In this document: positions 56,299 to 64,000 of the stretch, piece after piece
How the letters are laid out: every line of letters starts with the position of its first letter
Position numbering within the stretch: the stretch's first letter is position 1
Assembly (NCBI RefSeq): GCF_947495825.1
Contig: NZ_CANMAH010000001.1
Location: 62,001-126,000 of the forward strand
From: an uncultured Psychrobacter sp.
GTDB lineage: Bacteria; Pseudomonadota; Gammaproteobacteria; Pseudomonadales; Moraxellaceae
Length of the DNA: 64,000 nucleotides
Direction of reading: 5' to 3'
The notes under the pieces: model-generated
Seen by the model: only the letters and a program-made list of their open reading frames with translations
The model's database searches: none
Told to the model about the DNA's origin: nothing
Program-made: the position numbers and the translations under genes

Positions 56299-57108
56299 TT
56301 ATTTTGGTTCTTCATCAAGCATCATCAACTGCTCGCTAATAGCAACCGTGTTGAAGCCTGCATCAACAAACATAATCTCACCGGTAATACCAGACGCCCA
56401 AGGTGAGAGCAAGAATAGTGCTGCATTACCGACTTCCATCTGATTAATATTGCGCTGTAGCGGTGCGATTTTTTCACTGATATCAAGCATTTTACGGAAG
56501 GATTTGATGCCGCTGGCTGCAAGAGTGCGAATAGGTCCTGCTGAGATGGCGTTGACACGGATACCCTCACCGCCCATAGAAGTAGCAAGGTAGCGTACAC
56601 TGGCCTCCAAGCTTGCTTTTGCCATACCCATGACATTATAGTTAGGCAGGACTGAAATACTACCTTCATAAGTCAACGTCAGCATAGAACCATGGCGCAT
56701 AGCCAGCAATTCGCGAGCGGCTTTGGCTAATGCAACAAAGCTATAGCTTGAGATATCATGAGCGATCTGACTGCCTTCACGAGTAGTGGCACTGACAAAA
56801 TCGCCATCAAGTTGATCCATCGGTGCAAAGCCGATTGCATGGACCACGCCATCTATACCATCGCCCCAATGATTACTAATTTGCTCAAAACAAGCAGCAA
56901 TAGAGTCATCTGAGGCCACATCGCATTCTAGCACCAAGTCAGCTTCAAACTGCTCAGCTGCCATATCGACACGCTTTTTAATCTTGTCGTTTGGATATGT
57001 TAGGATCAATGAGGCGCCTTCGCGGTGCAATGCCTCAGCGATAGCCCATGCGATAGATAGCTTGCTTGCGATGCCAGTTACGACGAAACGTTGTCCTTGC
57101 AGTAGCAT
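56299..57108 (-). CDS. fabI: Enoyl-[acyl-carrier-protein] reductase (NADH)
   Basis: Reduces trans-2-enoyl-ACP in each cycle of fatty-acid elongation; target of triclosan. A 269-residue short-chain dehydrogenase-type enzyme. Features are the NADH loop [20 protein letters not shown], the [10 protein letters not shown] segment, YSFVALAKA, and [19 protein letters not shown] with the Y-x6-K catalytic pair. [15 protein letters not shown] and [14 protein letters not shown] follow. Typical length. AAGGAAAT lies before the start. Part of the same pathway as accB-accC. Confidence 0.97.
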   Translation of the reverse strand: MLLQGQRFVVTGIASKLSIAWAIAEALHREGASLILTYPNDKIKKRVDMAAEQFEADLVLECDVASDDSIAACFEQISNHWGDGIDGVVHAIGFAPMDQLDGDFVSATTREGSQIAHDISSYSFVALAKAARELLAMRHGSMLTLTYEGSISVLPNYNVMGMAKASLEASVRYLATSMGGEGIRVNAISAGPIRTLAASGIKSFRKMLDISEKIAPLQRNINQMEVGNAALFLLSPWASGITGEIMFVDAGFNTVAISEQLMMLDEEPK

Positions 57109-57436
57109 AGTATTTCCTTGTTAACAGATTAAAATGATGAAAGTTAAGGTGAAGTAATTCAGTCAATCATTGACGCTACAATAAAAGAAGTAGCAAATGT
57201 CATTGTAAAAAGATGACTCATTATACACGATTCAAAATAAGTAAACAGTCGTAAACTATTATCGCTTTATATTTGCTCTCATTTATTAAGCAGTTTAGCA
57301 TTGTCTATAGCGGTATGAAGTTGCACCGATTTCAAGTATAATCGTAGCCCTTCCCAGCTTGCACATTTTTATAAAAATCCTTTATAACGGTTGTTTATGA
57401 CCAAGGATTTAGCGTTAAGCTACACCTACATTTTGG
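57109..57436. other. Divergent intergenic region between fabI and folE
   Basis: 328 bases holding both promoters. A perfect TATAAT at 57337-57342 may be the -10 of folE, but no -35 element at 17 bases is convincing. Nothing else recognised. Confidence 0.4.
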
Positions 57437-58048
57437 ATGGCTGCCAAACTTATGAGTAACACCCCAACCATAATCTCAGAACATCAAGAAAGTATCGAAT
57501 CTTACCGTCAGTTGATTGGTTCAACAGGCGAAGATTTGGCGCGCCCTGGTCTTGAAGATACTCCCGAACGCGCAGCAAAGGCTTTTGCTCATCTGACCGA
57601 AGGCTATCATCAAAGCTTAGATGAAGTCGTCAACGATGCAGTATTTCCATCGACCAACCGTGAGCTAGTATTGGTACAAAATATTGAATTTTACTCGCTA
57701 TGTGAGCATCATATGTTGCCTTTTCACGGTATCGCTCATATTGGTTATTTGCCTAATGGACACGTATTAGGGTTGTCAAAGTTTGCTCGTATCGTCGATA
57801 TGTTCGCCCGTCGTTTGCAAATTCAAGAAAACTTAAGTGAGCAAGTGGCTCAAACCATTATGGATGTAACTGGTTGCCGCGGTGTGGCAGTAGTGATGGA
57901 TGCATCACACATGTGTATGATGATGCGCGGTGTCAGTAAGCAGCATTCAACCACTCGTAGTACAGCGATGCTTGGTGAATATGTACACGATAATCAAGCA
58001 CGTAATGAGTTCTTAGGGGCGGTGCCCAAGCGTCAGCCAGCTTTCTAG
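57437..58048 (+). CDS. folE: GTP cyclohydrolase I
   Basis: First enzyme of tetrahydrofolate synthesis, turning GTP to 7,8-dihydroneopterin triphosphate. A 203-residue protein. Zinc ligands are visible in [12 protein letters not shown] and in HMCMMMRGV, and the catalytic segment [24 protein letters not shown] is clear. [12 protein letters not shown] near the N-terminus is the family start. Two starts, ATG 57437 and ATG 57452, are possible; neither has a clear ribosome-binding site. Ended by a strong terminator. Zinc-dependent FolE1 type. Confidence 0.95.
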   Translation: MAAKLMSNTPTIISEHQESIESYRQLIGSTGEDLARPGLEDTPERAAKAFAHLTEGYHQSLDEVVNDAVFPSTNRELVLVQNIEFYSLCEHHMLPFHGIAHIGYLPNGHVLGLSKFARIVDMFARRLQIQENLSEQVAQTIMDVTGCRGVAVVMDASHMCMMMRGVSKQHSTTRSTAMLGEYVHDNQARNEFLGAVPKRQPAF

Positions 58049-58064
58049 TCTTTGATAGACAATA

Positions 58065-58090
58065 AAAAAGGATACTTAAGTATCCTTTTT
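58065..58090 (+). terminator. Intrinsic terminator after folE
   Basis: Nearly loopless palindrome AAAAAGGATACTT / AAGTATCCTTTTT with T-run, 17 bases after the stop. Confidence 0.85.
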
Positions 58091-58167
58091 TGTGCCAGTT
58101 TCAATAGTGCTAATTTAGGCCATCACTGTAGTTGATATACTGCAATCGTTGAGCGCTCACAGACGCA

Positions 58168-58205
58168 AATCGCTCACTATGCTATTTAGACAGTAGTGAG
58201 CGATT
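58168..58205. repeat. 12-bp perfect inverted repeat downstream of msrAB
   Basis: AATCGCTCACTA / TAGTGAGCGATT with a 14-base loop, about 22 bases beyond the msrAB stop. It lacks a proper T-run on the msrAB strand, so it may be a weak terminator or another RNA structure. A partial third copy of the arm (GAGCGCTCAC) lies at 58151-58160. Confidence 0.65.
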
Positions 58206-58226
58206 CTTAAATTTAATAAGACGGCA

Positions 58227-59456
58227 TTAACTAACTGGTTTGACCTGATCAATCCAGTTACCATAGCCCTCTTTTTTCATTTGCGCTAATGGAATAAAAC
58301 GCAATGCCGCTGAGTTCATGCAATAGCGTTTGCCTGTAGGTGCTGGACCATCATCAAAGACATGACCGACATGTGAGTCGGCATAGCGGCTACGAATTTC
58401 GGTACGAGTGCCAAATATACCCCGATCTGCTTTTTCTATGACGAAGCTTGTATCCAAAGGACGGGTAAAGCTCGGCCAGCCTGTGCCAGATTTGTACTTA
58501 TCACGTGAAGAATATAATGGCTCACCTGATACTACATCTACATATAATCCAGGCTCTTTATTATCCCAATAAGCATTATCAAAGGCGCGTTCAGTATCAT
58601 CTTTTTGCGTGACTTTATATTGAATGCTACTCAGCGACTTTTTTAGCTCAACTTGTGAGGGCTTGACAAAATTATCTGGATTAAAGCCCAATTTTGTTGT
58701 CTCTTCTAAAGTTAGCACTTTCGATGCGCTATCTTCCACTCCTAACTCTACACTAGTAGAAGTTGGCTTAAACTGACTAAAGTCCAGCTCATAATCTTTA
58801 CCATACACGCTTTCTATAAACTGGTAACGACCAGAGTTAAAGGTATAGACCTTATAACGTAACGGATTTTTTTTATAATAATCTTGATGATACTCTTCTG
58901 CCGGATAAAAATCGCTGGCAGGAACAATTTCAATCACGACGGGTTTGTCATAAACACCCGAAGCTTGCAACGACTGCTTAGCCGACTCGGCTATCTGTTT
59001 TTCTTGCTCATTTTGGTAAAAAATAGCTGGACGATACTGCGTACCGCGATCGACAAACTGACCTTTATCATCGGTAGGATCAGCAATTCGCCATAAGGCT
59101 TGCACGATGCCATTGTAAGTGATTTTCGTTGGATCATAGTACACTTGAGCCGCCTCAGTATGACCTGTACCTCCTGCTGATACTGTACTGTAAGTTGGAT
59201 TGGTAGATTGTCCACCAGCATAACCAGATACTACTTCAATCACACCAGGTATCTTTTCATAACCCGCTTCCACACACCAAAAACAGCCGCCAGCTACAGT
59301 AGCCACTGCCAAATTTGGATCAGTAGGTGCATAAGGGTTATCAATGGGCGTGTTTTTTACAGTAGCAGTGTTCTCAGTAGAAGCGCAGCCAACGTAAAGA
59401 GTGCTACTTGCCGCGATAGCCATAACCACAGCGCTCGTCTTTAATTTTCGATTCAT
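58227..59456 (-). CDS. msrAB: Peptide methionine sulfoxide reductase MsrA-MsrB fusion, exported
   Basis: Repairs oxidised methionine in proteins outside the cytoplasm. The N-terminus is a signal peptide with Cys24 in a lipobox-like LYVGC, whose Tyr at -3 is not ideal, so lipidation is likely but not certain. MsrA domain (about 50-225) has the catalytic GGCFWCVE (C58). A linker of about 60 residues follows, then MsrB (about 275-405) with [11 protein letters not shown] and the catalytic cysteine in [11 protein letters not shown]. MsrB lacks the usual zinc CxxC pairs. Order A then B, as in PilB-type proteins, but with no thioredoxin domain. AGGAAA precedes the start. Confidence 0.94.
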   Translation of the reverse strand: MNRKLKTSAVVMAIAASSTLYVGCASTENTATVKNTPIDNPYAPTDPNLAVATVAGGCFWCVEAGYEKIPGVIEVVSGYAGGQSTNPTYSTVSAGGTGHTEAAQVYYDPTKITYNGIVQALWRIADPTDDKGQFVDRGTQYRPAIFYQNEQEKQIAESAKQSLQASGVYDKPVVIEIVPASDFYPAEEYHQDYYKKNPLRYKVYTFNSGRYQFIESVYGKDYELDFSQFKPTSTSVELGVEDSASKVLTLEETTKLGFNPDNFVKPSQVELKKSLSSIQYKVTQKDDTERAFDNAYWDNKEPGLYVDVVSGEPLYSSRDKYKSGTGWPSFTRPLDTSFVIEKADRGIFGTRTEIRSRYADSHVGHVFDDGPAPTGKRYCMNSAALRFIPLAQMKKEGYGNWIDQVKPVS

Positions 59457-59633
59457 AAGATTTCCTAACAGTAACGTTATAAAATTATAGAACCCTTAAA
59501 AAGCACCCAAAATAAGCAATACTAAAAGATTCCTGTATCATTATATATGAAGGGCTTTTGATAAGTTTTCAACCAATTAAGAACACCTCATACACAAAAC
59601 TGGTAATACCTTGTCTTACTAAGGCTTACTTTA

Positions 59634-60950
59634 TTATGCAGCTTCGTCGTTACTTTCATTCTTGCTCATCCGATCCTCACTGGCCTGCTTGATCTTTATT
59701 AAGATGTCTTTAATCTCAGACTTAGACAGATAAGTCGGAACTGCATAGGTGTCACTGACTTCTTTAGCCGCAGCTTTCGCAATGCTATCAAAGTCACTAC
59801 TTTGCATACCTTTGACCGTTGGACTGATGTTTAAAGTGGCAATCAATTCTCGTACTTGCGCGATAAGATGATCGGCAATCTCAGCGTCACTATTGCCAGC
59901 TTGCCCGTCCTTTACCATGCCAGTTTTTTTGGCCAGCTCCGCCAGTCTTTTTTGGCACGCTTGTCGATTGACATCGAGAACATAAGGCAGGACGATGGCA
60001 GTGGCGCGACCATGAGGAATACTATAGTATGCGCCTAGCTGATGTGCGATAGCATGGACATAACCAAGACCCGCTTTATTAAAAGCGATACCGCCATAGT
60101 GCGCCGCTATTCCCATCTCTTCACGGGCTTTTAGATTGCCACCATCTTTGTATACGACTGACAGATACTCCATAACGGATTTGACCGCAGAGGCAGCATA
60201 ATAGTCGGTCTCGACGCTGGCATTGGCACTCATCCAAGACTCTAGGGCATGTGTCAACACGTCTATACCCGTATCGGCGGTGATATGTGCTGGCATACCT
60301 TGCATAATAGTTGGATCAATGGCTGCAGCTAATGGCACCATCTTCGGGTCGATAGACAAGGCCTTTTGATGGGTCTTATCGTCGGATACGACTGCTCCCA
60401 ATGTCGCTTCTGAACCCGTACCAGCTGTCGTTGGCACACAGTATAATGGCATAGAGGGTTTTTTCGCTTTAAAAAGACCAATAAGCTGCTGCGGTGTGCA
60501 TTTATTTCCCTGTGCCATAGCGATCATTTTGGCTGCATCGATGACCGAGCCACCGCCGATGGCAATAATTGAGTCGCACTGAGCGTCAATAGATTGGCTC
60601 AAACCTTCTTCAACGACGGTAAAAGTAGGATCTGGCGTGATGCCATCGTAGACATGATAGCTGATGTTTTTACTATCTAGATAATCAGCGATTTTGGCAG
60701 AAATACTAAGCTTGTTAAGCACCGCATCAGTGACAATAAATACATTGCTACTACCTTCACTGATAAGCATATCGCATAGATCCTCACAAGAGGTCTCACC
60801 GACGAATAACATTGGCCTTCTAATAGGTACCACATAAGAAAAGGCTTTTAGTGCCTTGGCGCGAGTCTTGGCAACCGCCAGATAACCTGCGTGCTGCAAA
60901 CCATCGGTATTTATTAATTTAGCAATAGGGTTTTGTTTTTTTGAGGGCAT
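59634..60950 (-). CDS. Iron-containing alcohol dehydrogenase family protein
   Basis: A 438-residue NAD(P)-dependent alcohol dehydrogenase of the iron family. The coenzyme loop IIAIGGGSVIDAAK (about residues 128-141) and the TTAGTGSEAT segment are clear. The metal-ligand region has DVLTHALESWMS and later HAIAHQLGAYYSIPHG, with the metal-binding histidines. It is longer than most (about 385), owing to an N-terminal extension of about 35 residues and a charged C-terminal tail. It could oxidise a primary alcohol or reduce an aldehyde; the substrate is not readable. AAAAGG precedes the start. Stands alone. Confidence 0.92.
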   Translation of the reverse strand: MPSKKQNPIAKLINTDGLQHAGYLAVAKTRAKALKAFSYVVPIRRPMLFVGETSCEDLCDMLISEGSSNVFIVTDAVLNKLSISAKIADYLDSKNISYHVYDGITPDPTFTVVEEGLSQSIDAQCDSIIAIGGGSVIDAAKMIAMAQGNKCTPQQLIGLFKAKKPSMPLYCVPTTAGTGSEATLGAVVSDDKTHQKALSIDPKMVPLAAAIDPTIMQGMPAHITADTGIDVLTHALESWMSANASVETDYYAASAVKSVMEYLSVVYKDGGNLKAREEMGIAAHYGGIAFNKAGLGYVHAIAHQLGAYYSIPHGRATAIVLPYVLDVNRQACQKRLAELAKKTGMVKDGQAGNSDAEIADHLIAQVRELIATLNISPTVKGMQSSDFDSIAKAAAKEVSDTYAVPTYLSKSEIKDILIKIKQASEDRMSKNESNDEAA

Positions 60951-61106
60951 AAAAAAATCCTTTTAATCACATTATAACTAACTACTGTCTAGCATCATTG
61001 TGACAGTATATTTCTTGAAATATAGTTATTATTGTGAACTGATGTGTCCTTAATTAACTGACAAACAGTTATCTGATAAATCCCTGGTCTGATAAATCCT
61101 TAGCTA

Positions 61107-62309
61107 TCAGACGTGCTCTTTGGCTAACCAATGCTTATTGTCTTGACCAAAATACCAAATCATCACTACAGGCGCCAAAATGATCAGCCAAATACCATAA
61201 GTAATCGGTAAGCCTAGCGCCACGGCAGTATAACTTAGCCCAATTATCACAAAGGCCATTAGTATCGCCATCATATTACGACTTGATTTACGGCACATCA
61301 GCTCCCGCAGTATAGTGAGGGTCAATAAAAATACGCTGAGCATTCCACTTAGCATCCCCATCGCATACGTTTGTGATATCACATTGCCATTATCACCAGC
61401 GACAGATTCTGTAACCAAATTGAGCATACTGCCGAGACCTGCAATCGAGGCAAAGATAAAAAAGTGACCATAGCCAAATAAAAACAAATCATGACGGCGA
61501 CGTTCTTTGTTTAAAATTCTATCAAAGGGTACGATAAAATATAGCCACCATAACGAAAACACCAACGCGACTAAGCTTGAGCCTAGGAACATAATAGAGC
61601 TGGCGGCGGAAGAAGAGTTGGCTAAAAAATATTGAATGGTATTGCTAACCCCGACCACGCCCTCGCCCAATACGATAATGGTAAGCAGGCCATAACGTTC
61701 AGCAATGTGCCCAGGATGCCAGTTATCAAACTGCTCTGAACGCGCCCAGATTGGCATCAGTAGCTCTGCTAGGATGAATAAAAACAAAGCAGGCGTCTGT
61801 AGAGCCGCGGGCAAAAACAGCCAACTTATCCATAAGGCTTGTAAGCCTAGCAAGCCCACCATACTACGCCAAGCGACTTTTTGATGACCTGGTACTTGCC
61901 GATAAACGCGCCACCACTGGCTACAGCTCGCCAGCCGCATAATGGCATACCCTGTCACCCCAATCCATGTCAATCCTTGCTCATAAAATTGATGAATATT
62001 GGCTGCTATCATCAACGAGCCAAACATCTGAAACATCACGGATATACGATAAAACCAGTCGTCAGGGTCGTATCCTGAGGCAAACCAAGTAAAGCTGGTC
62101 CATGCGTTCCAAAGGATAAAAAATGCCACAATAAAGGTCAAAAACCCTGATAAGTCATGCTCACTTAAACGGCTGTAAAAACCATGGGCCGCCGCCGCTA
62201 CGGCAATAACATAGACCAAGTCAAACAATAGCTCAAGCGTGGTCGAAGGCCTATGCGACTCACTGGTATCACGCGCTCGAATGGGTTGTACTTTGAGCCT
62301 ACTTAGCAT
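61107..62309 (-). CDS. Low temperature requirement protein A (LtrA family)
   Basis: A 400-residue membrane protein of the LtrA family with about ten predicted helices. Distinct features are TTLELLFDLVYVIAVAAAAHG near the N-terminus, NAWTSFTWFASGYDPDDW, and GLLTIIVLGEGVVGVSNTI in the middle. LtrA was first linked to growth at low temperature in Listeria; its biochemical role is not known. Interesting in a likely cold-living genus, but the link is by name only. Located between an alcohol dehydrogenase and an ABC protein on the same strand with small gaps; no common function is clear. Confidence 0.85.
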   Translation of the reverse strand: MLSRLKVQPIRARDTSESHRPSTTLELLFDLVYVIAVAAAAHGFYSRLSEHDLSGFLTFIVAFFILWNAWTSFTWFASGYDPDDWFYRISVMFQMFGSLMIAANIHQFYEQGLTWIGVTGYAIMRLASCSQWWRVYRQVPGHQKVAWRSMVGLLGLQALWISWLFLPAALQTPALFLFILAELLMPIWARSEQFDNWHPGHIAERYGLLTIIVLGEGVVGVSNTIQYFLANSSSAASSIMFLGSSLVALVFSLWWLYFIVPFDRILNKERRRHDLFLFGYGHFFIFASIAGLGSMLNLVTESVAGDNGNVISQTYAMGMLSGMLSVFLLTLTILRELMCRKSSRNMMAILMAFVIIGLSYTAVALGLPITYGIWLIILAPVVMIWYFGQDNKHWLAKEHV

Positions 62310-62365
62310 GTATGGTGTTCCAGTTTTTATAAATTCGTATAATTATTTTATTCTAACTGCTTAGA

Positions 62366-63967
62366 CTAAAGCATACTCGCCTGCAATAATTGCTTGGCAT
62401 ACGGATGCTTTGGATTAGCGAAAATAGCTTCAGTAGGTCCAGACTCGATGCACGTGCCTTCTTTTAGTACCATAATATGCTGGCATAAAGCGCGCACAAC
62501 CTTTAGATCGTGACTGATAAACACATAACTGATGTGCAATTTTTCTTGAATCTCTCGTAGCAAATTGACTACTGTGACCTGCGTCGTGCTATCAAGCGCG
62601 GATGTCGGCTCATCAAGTATCAATAGACTTGGCTGCATCACGAGCGCACGGGCAAGCGCCACCCGCTGACGCTGACCGCCTGATAGCTCATGCGGATAAC
62701 GCTGCGCAAACTCAGCAGGCAGGTGCACGGTCGCCAGACTATCCATCACCGCCTGCTGGCGGGCGACCTTATCCACGCCTTGTACTAATAACCCTTCTTC
62801 AACTATCTGCATCACCGTCATACGCGGGTTGATACTGGCAAAGGGGTCTTGAAATACCATCTGAATCTGCGAGCGGAATTTTCGCAGCTCACTCCTAGAC
62901 AATACCGCGATATCTTGGCCGTTCACCATAATCTGACCACTGATGCGCGCTTGATGACTTAATAATTGGCTCAGCGCAAGGGCAATCGTGGTTTTACCAG
63001 AGCCGGACTCACCAACGATACCGAGCGCCTGCCCTTTTTGCAGCGTCATATCGACGTTTTTTACCGCATCAAACCAGCGTTTGACGCCGCCAAACAGACT
63101 TTTTTCAATTGGAAACTGTACTTGTAAATGACTGACTTGCAATACGGTTGGCCGCTGACTTTCATCCTCAAATAGATCTAATGCTTGCCCAAAATCTTGC
63201 TCGATAAGTGTGCGAGTATAGTCGGCTGCTGGCTGATTAAACACATCTGCAGTTGGCCCTTGTTCGACCGTCTGGCCCTGGCGCATGACGATGACATTGT
63301 CGCTATAGCGTTTGACCAAATTAAGATCATGGCTGATGAGTATCATCGCCATCTGATGCTGCCGCTTGAGCCTATCTAGCAGCTCAAGAATCTCATGCTG
63401 CAGAGTGACATCCAGCGCAGTGGTTGGCTCATCAGCGATTAAGATATCAGGCTGCTGCGCCAACGCCATGGCGATCATTACCCGCTGGCGTTGGCCGCCT
63501 GACAGCTCATGTGGATAGCGGCTTAGCTTGTCAGCAGGGTCAGTAATATTGACATCACTTAGCAAGGCGATACTCCTGTCTCGCCAGTGCTTTTTGGGTA
63601 CGCTGCTTAGACGCAACGACTCGACAATTTGCTTGGCAACGGTGTGCAGCGGGTTCAGCGCTGTCATCGGCTCTTGAAACACCATAGCAATGCGCTGACC
63701 ACGGATAGCGCGCAGCGCTGCATCACGTGTTTTATGATTGCTTATCGGCAATGTTGTCATTTTTGTCGCGTCTGCTAACTGCACCTCACCTGTGACGCTC
63801 AAACTATTTGGTAGCAAGCCCAACAGTGCAAGACTGGCGATCGACTTGCCAGAGCCTGACTCGCCGACGATAGCCAATGTCTTCCCTTGTCGCAGCTCGT
63901 ACGTTAGTTTATCGACTAAGACGATGTCTGCGTCCGTAACGATGCTAAGTTTATCTACGGTTAGCAT
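62366..63967 (-). CDS. ABC transporter ATP-binding protein, two NBDs, YejF type
   Basis: A 533-residue cytoplasmic protein with two ATP-binding domains, as in peptide/microcin importer YejF and glutathione importer GsiA. NBD1 has Walker [13 protein letters not shown] (about residue 36), signature [14 protein letters not shown] and Walker [17 protein letters not shown]2 has Walker [27 protein letters not shown] and [12 protein letters not shown]. An oligopeptide-transport-type linker lies between them (about 255-290). The start ATG is only 33 bases from the window edge, so partner permease genes, if any, lie outside. Substrate unknown, peptides likely. Confidence 0.9.
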   Translation of the reverse strand: MLTVDKLSIVTDADIVLVDKLTYELRQGKTLAIVGESGSGKSIASLALLGLLPNSLSVTGEVQLADATKMTTLPISNHKTRDAALRAIRGQRIAMVFQEPMTALNPLHTVAKQIVESLRLSSVPKKHWRDRSIALLSDVNITDPADKLSRYPHELSGGQRQRVMIAMALAQQPDILIADEPTTALDVTLQHEILELLDRLKRQHQMAMILISHDLNLVKRYSDNVIVMRQGQTVEQGPTADVFNQPAADYTRTLIEQDFGQALDLFEDESQRPTVLQVSHLQVQFPIEKSLFGGVKRWFDAVKNVDMTLQKGQALGIVGESGSGKTTIALALSQLLSHQARISGQIMVNGQDIAVLSRSELRKFRSQIQMVFQDPFASINPRMTVMQIVEEGLLVQGVDKVARQQAVMDSLATVHLPAEFAQRYPHELSGGQRQRVALARALVMQPSLLILDEPTSALDSTTQVTVVNLLREIQEKLHISYVFISHDLKVVRALCQHIMVLKEGTCIESGPTEAIFANPKHPYAKQLLQASML

Positions 63968-64000
63968 CAGCTTATTTTGTACATTGCTATGACTGTTGTT

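Overview
The window looks like a chromosomal segment of a gamma-proteobacterium of the family Moraxellaceae, most likely Psychrobacter. This rests on the moderate-to-low GC content, the gene content (type 2 LeuA, AmpG-like permease, LtrA, ChaB, MsrAB lipoprotein, CysB-like regulator) and the placement of a glycosyltransferase cluster between aspS and ilvE. It is an inference from recognised families, not a database match. Almost all of the window is protein-coding housekeeping or accessory sequence. I saw no rRNA, tRNA, CRISPR array, prophage or replication origin.

Region 1 (1-13087) is the most unusual part. After the 3' end of aspS comes a lipid A acyltransferase-family gene. Then follows an AT-rich set of glycosyltransferase genes: three rightward (2562-5463) and four leftward (5465-9349), meeting tail to tail with a single base between the stop codons. 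A 1-kb stretch without a convincing gene follows, with a possible decayed membrane-protein gene, then an eighth glycosyltransferase cut by a complete IS3-family insertion sequence. ilvE closes the region. As I recall the Acinetobacter literature, the lipooligosaccharide outer-core locus lies in the same aspS/ilvE interval. No wzx, wzy, wza or wzc is present, so core/LOS assembly fits better than O-antigen or capsule.

Region 2 (13088-30541) holds ilvE, glnE, a tusDCBE-type tRNA thiolation operon, trmL, an entericidin-like lipoprotein, hemW, an EVE-domain protein, a lipoprotein with three 11-residue repeats, a MATE pump, accB-accC, an unknown protein, and leuA divergent from an Lrp/AsnC regulator.

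Region 3 (30560-42534) has a YbfB/YjiJ-type MFS transporter and a leftward run of ampG-like, prmC, moeB/thiF-like and UbiB-kinase genes. It continues with a CysB-like regulator, a luciferase-like flavin oxidoreductase, an ornithine cyclodeaminase-family enzyme, an AEC transporter and chaB.

Region 4 (42741-64000) carries mnmG, grxD, ispF, mnmA, a 623-643 residue exported protein with SdrD-B/DUF11-like segments, purB, small lipoprotein and acidic-protein genes, a RoxA-like ribosomal oxygenase, an SLC13 transporter, a YoaK-family protein, fabI, folE, an msrAB lipoprotein, an iron-type alcohol dehydrogenase, an LtrA protein and a double ATP-binding ABC protein of the YejF type.

Functionally, the core-glycan genes and the LpxL-type acyltransferase act on LOS. 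mnmA, mnmG and tusDCBE converge on the tRNA wobble uridine 2-thio and 5-aminomethyl modifications, with trmL modifying position 34 as well. ilvE and leuA are branched-chain amino-acid enzymes; accBC and fabI belong to fatty-acid synthesis. No clear previously undescribed system was found. The best candidates for a second look are the rearranged core-glycan locus, the repeat-bearing lipoprotein and the DUF11-type exported protein.
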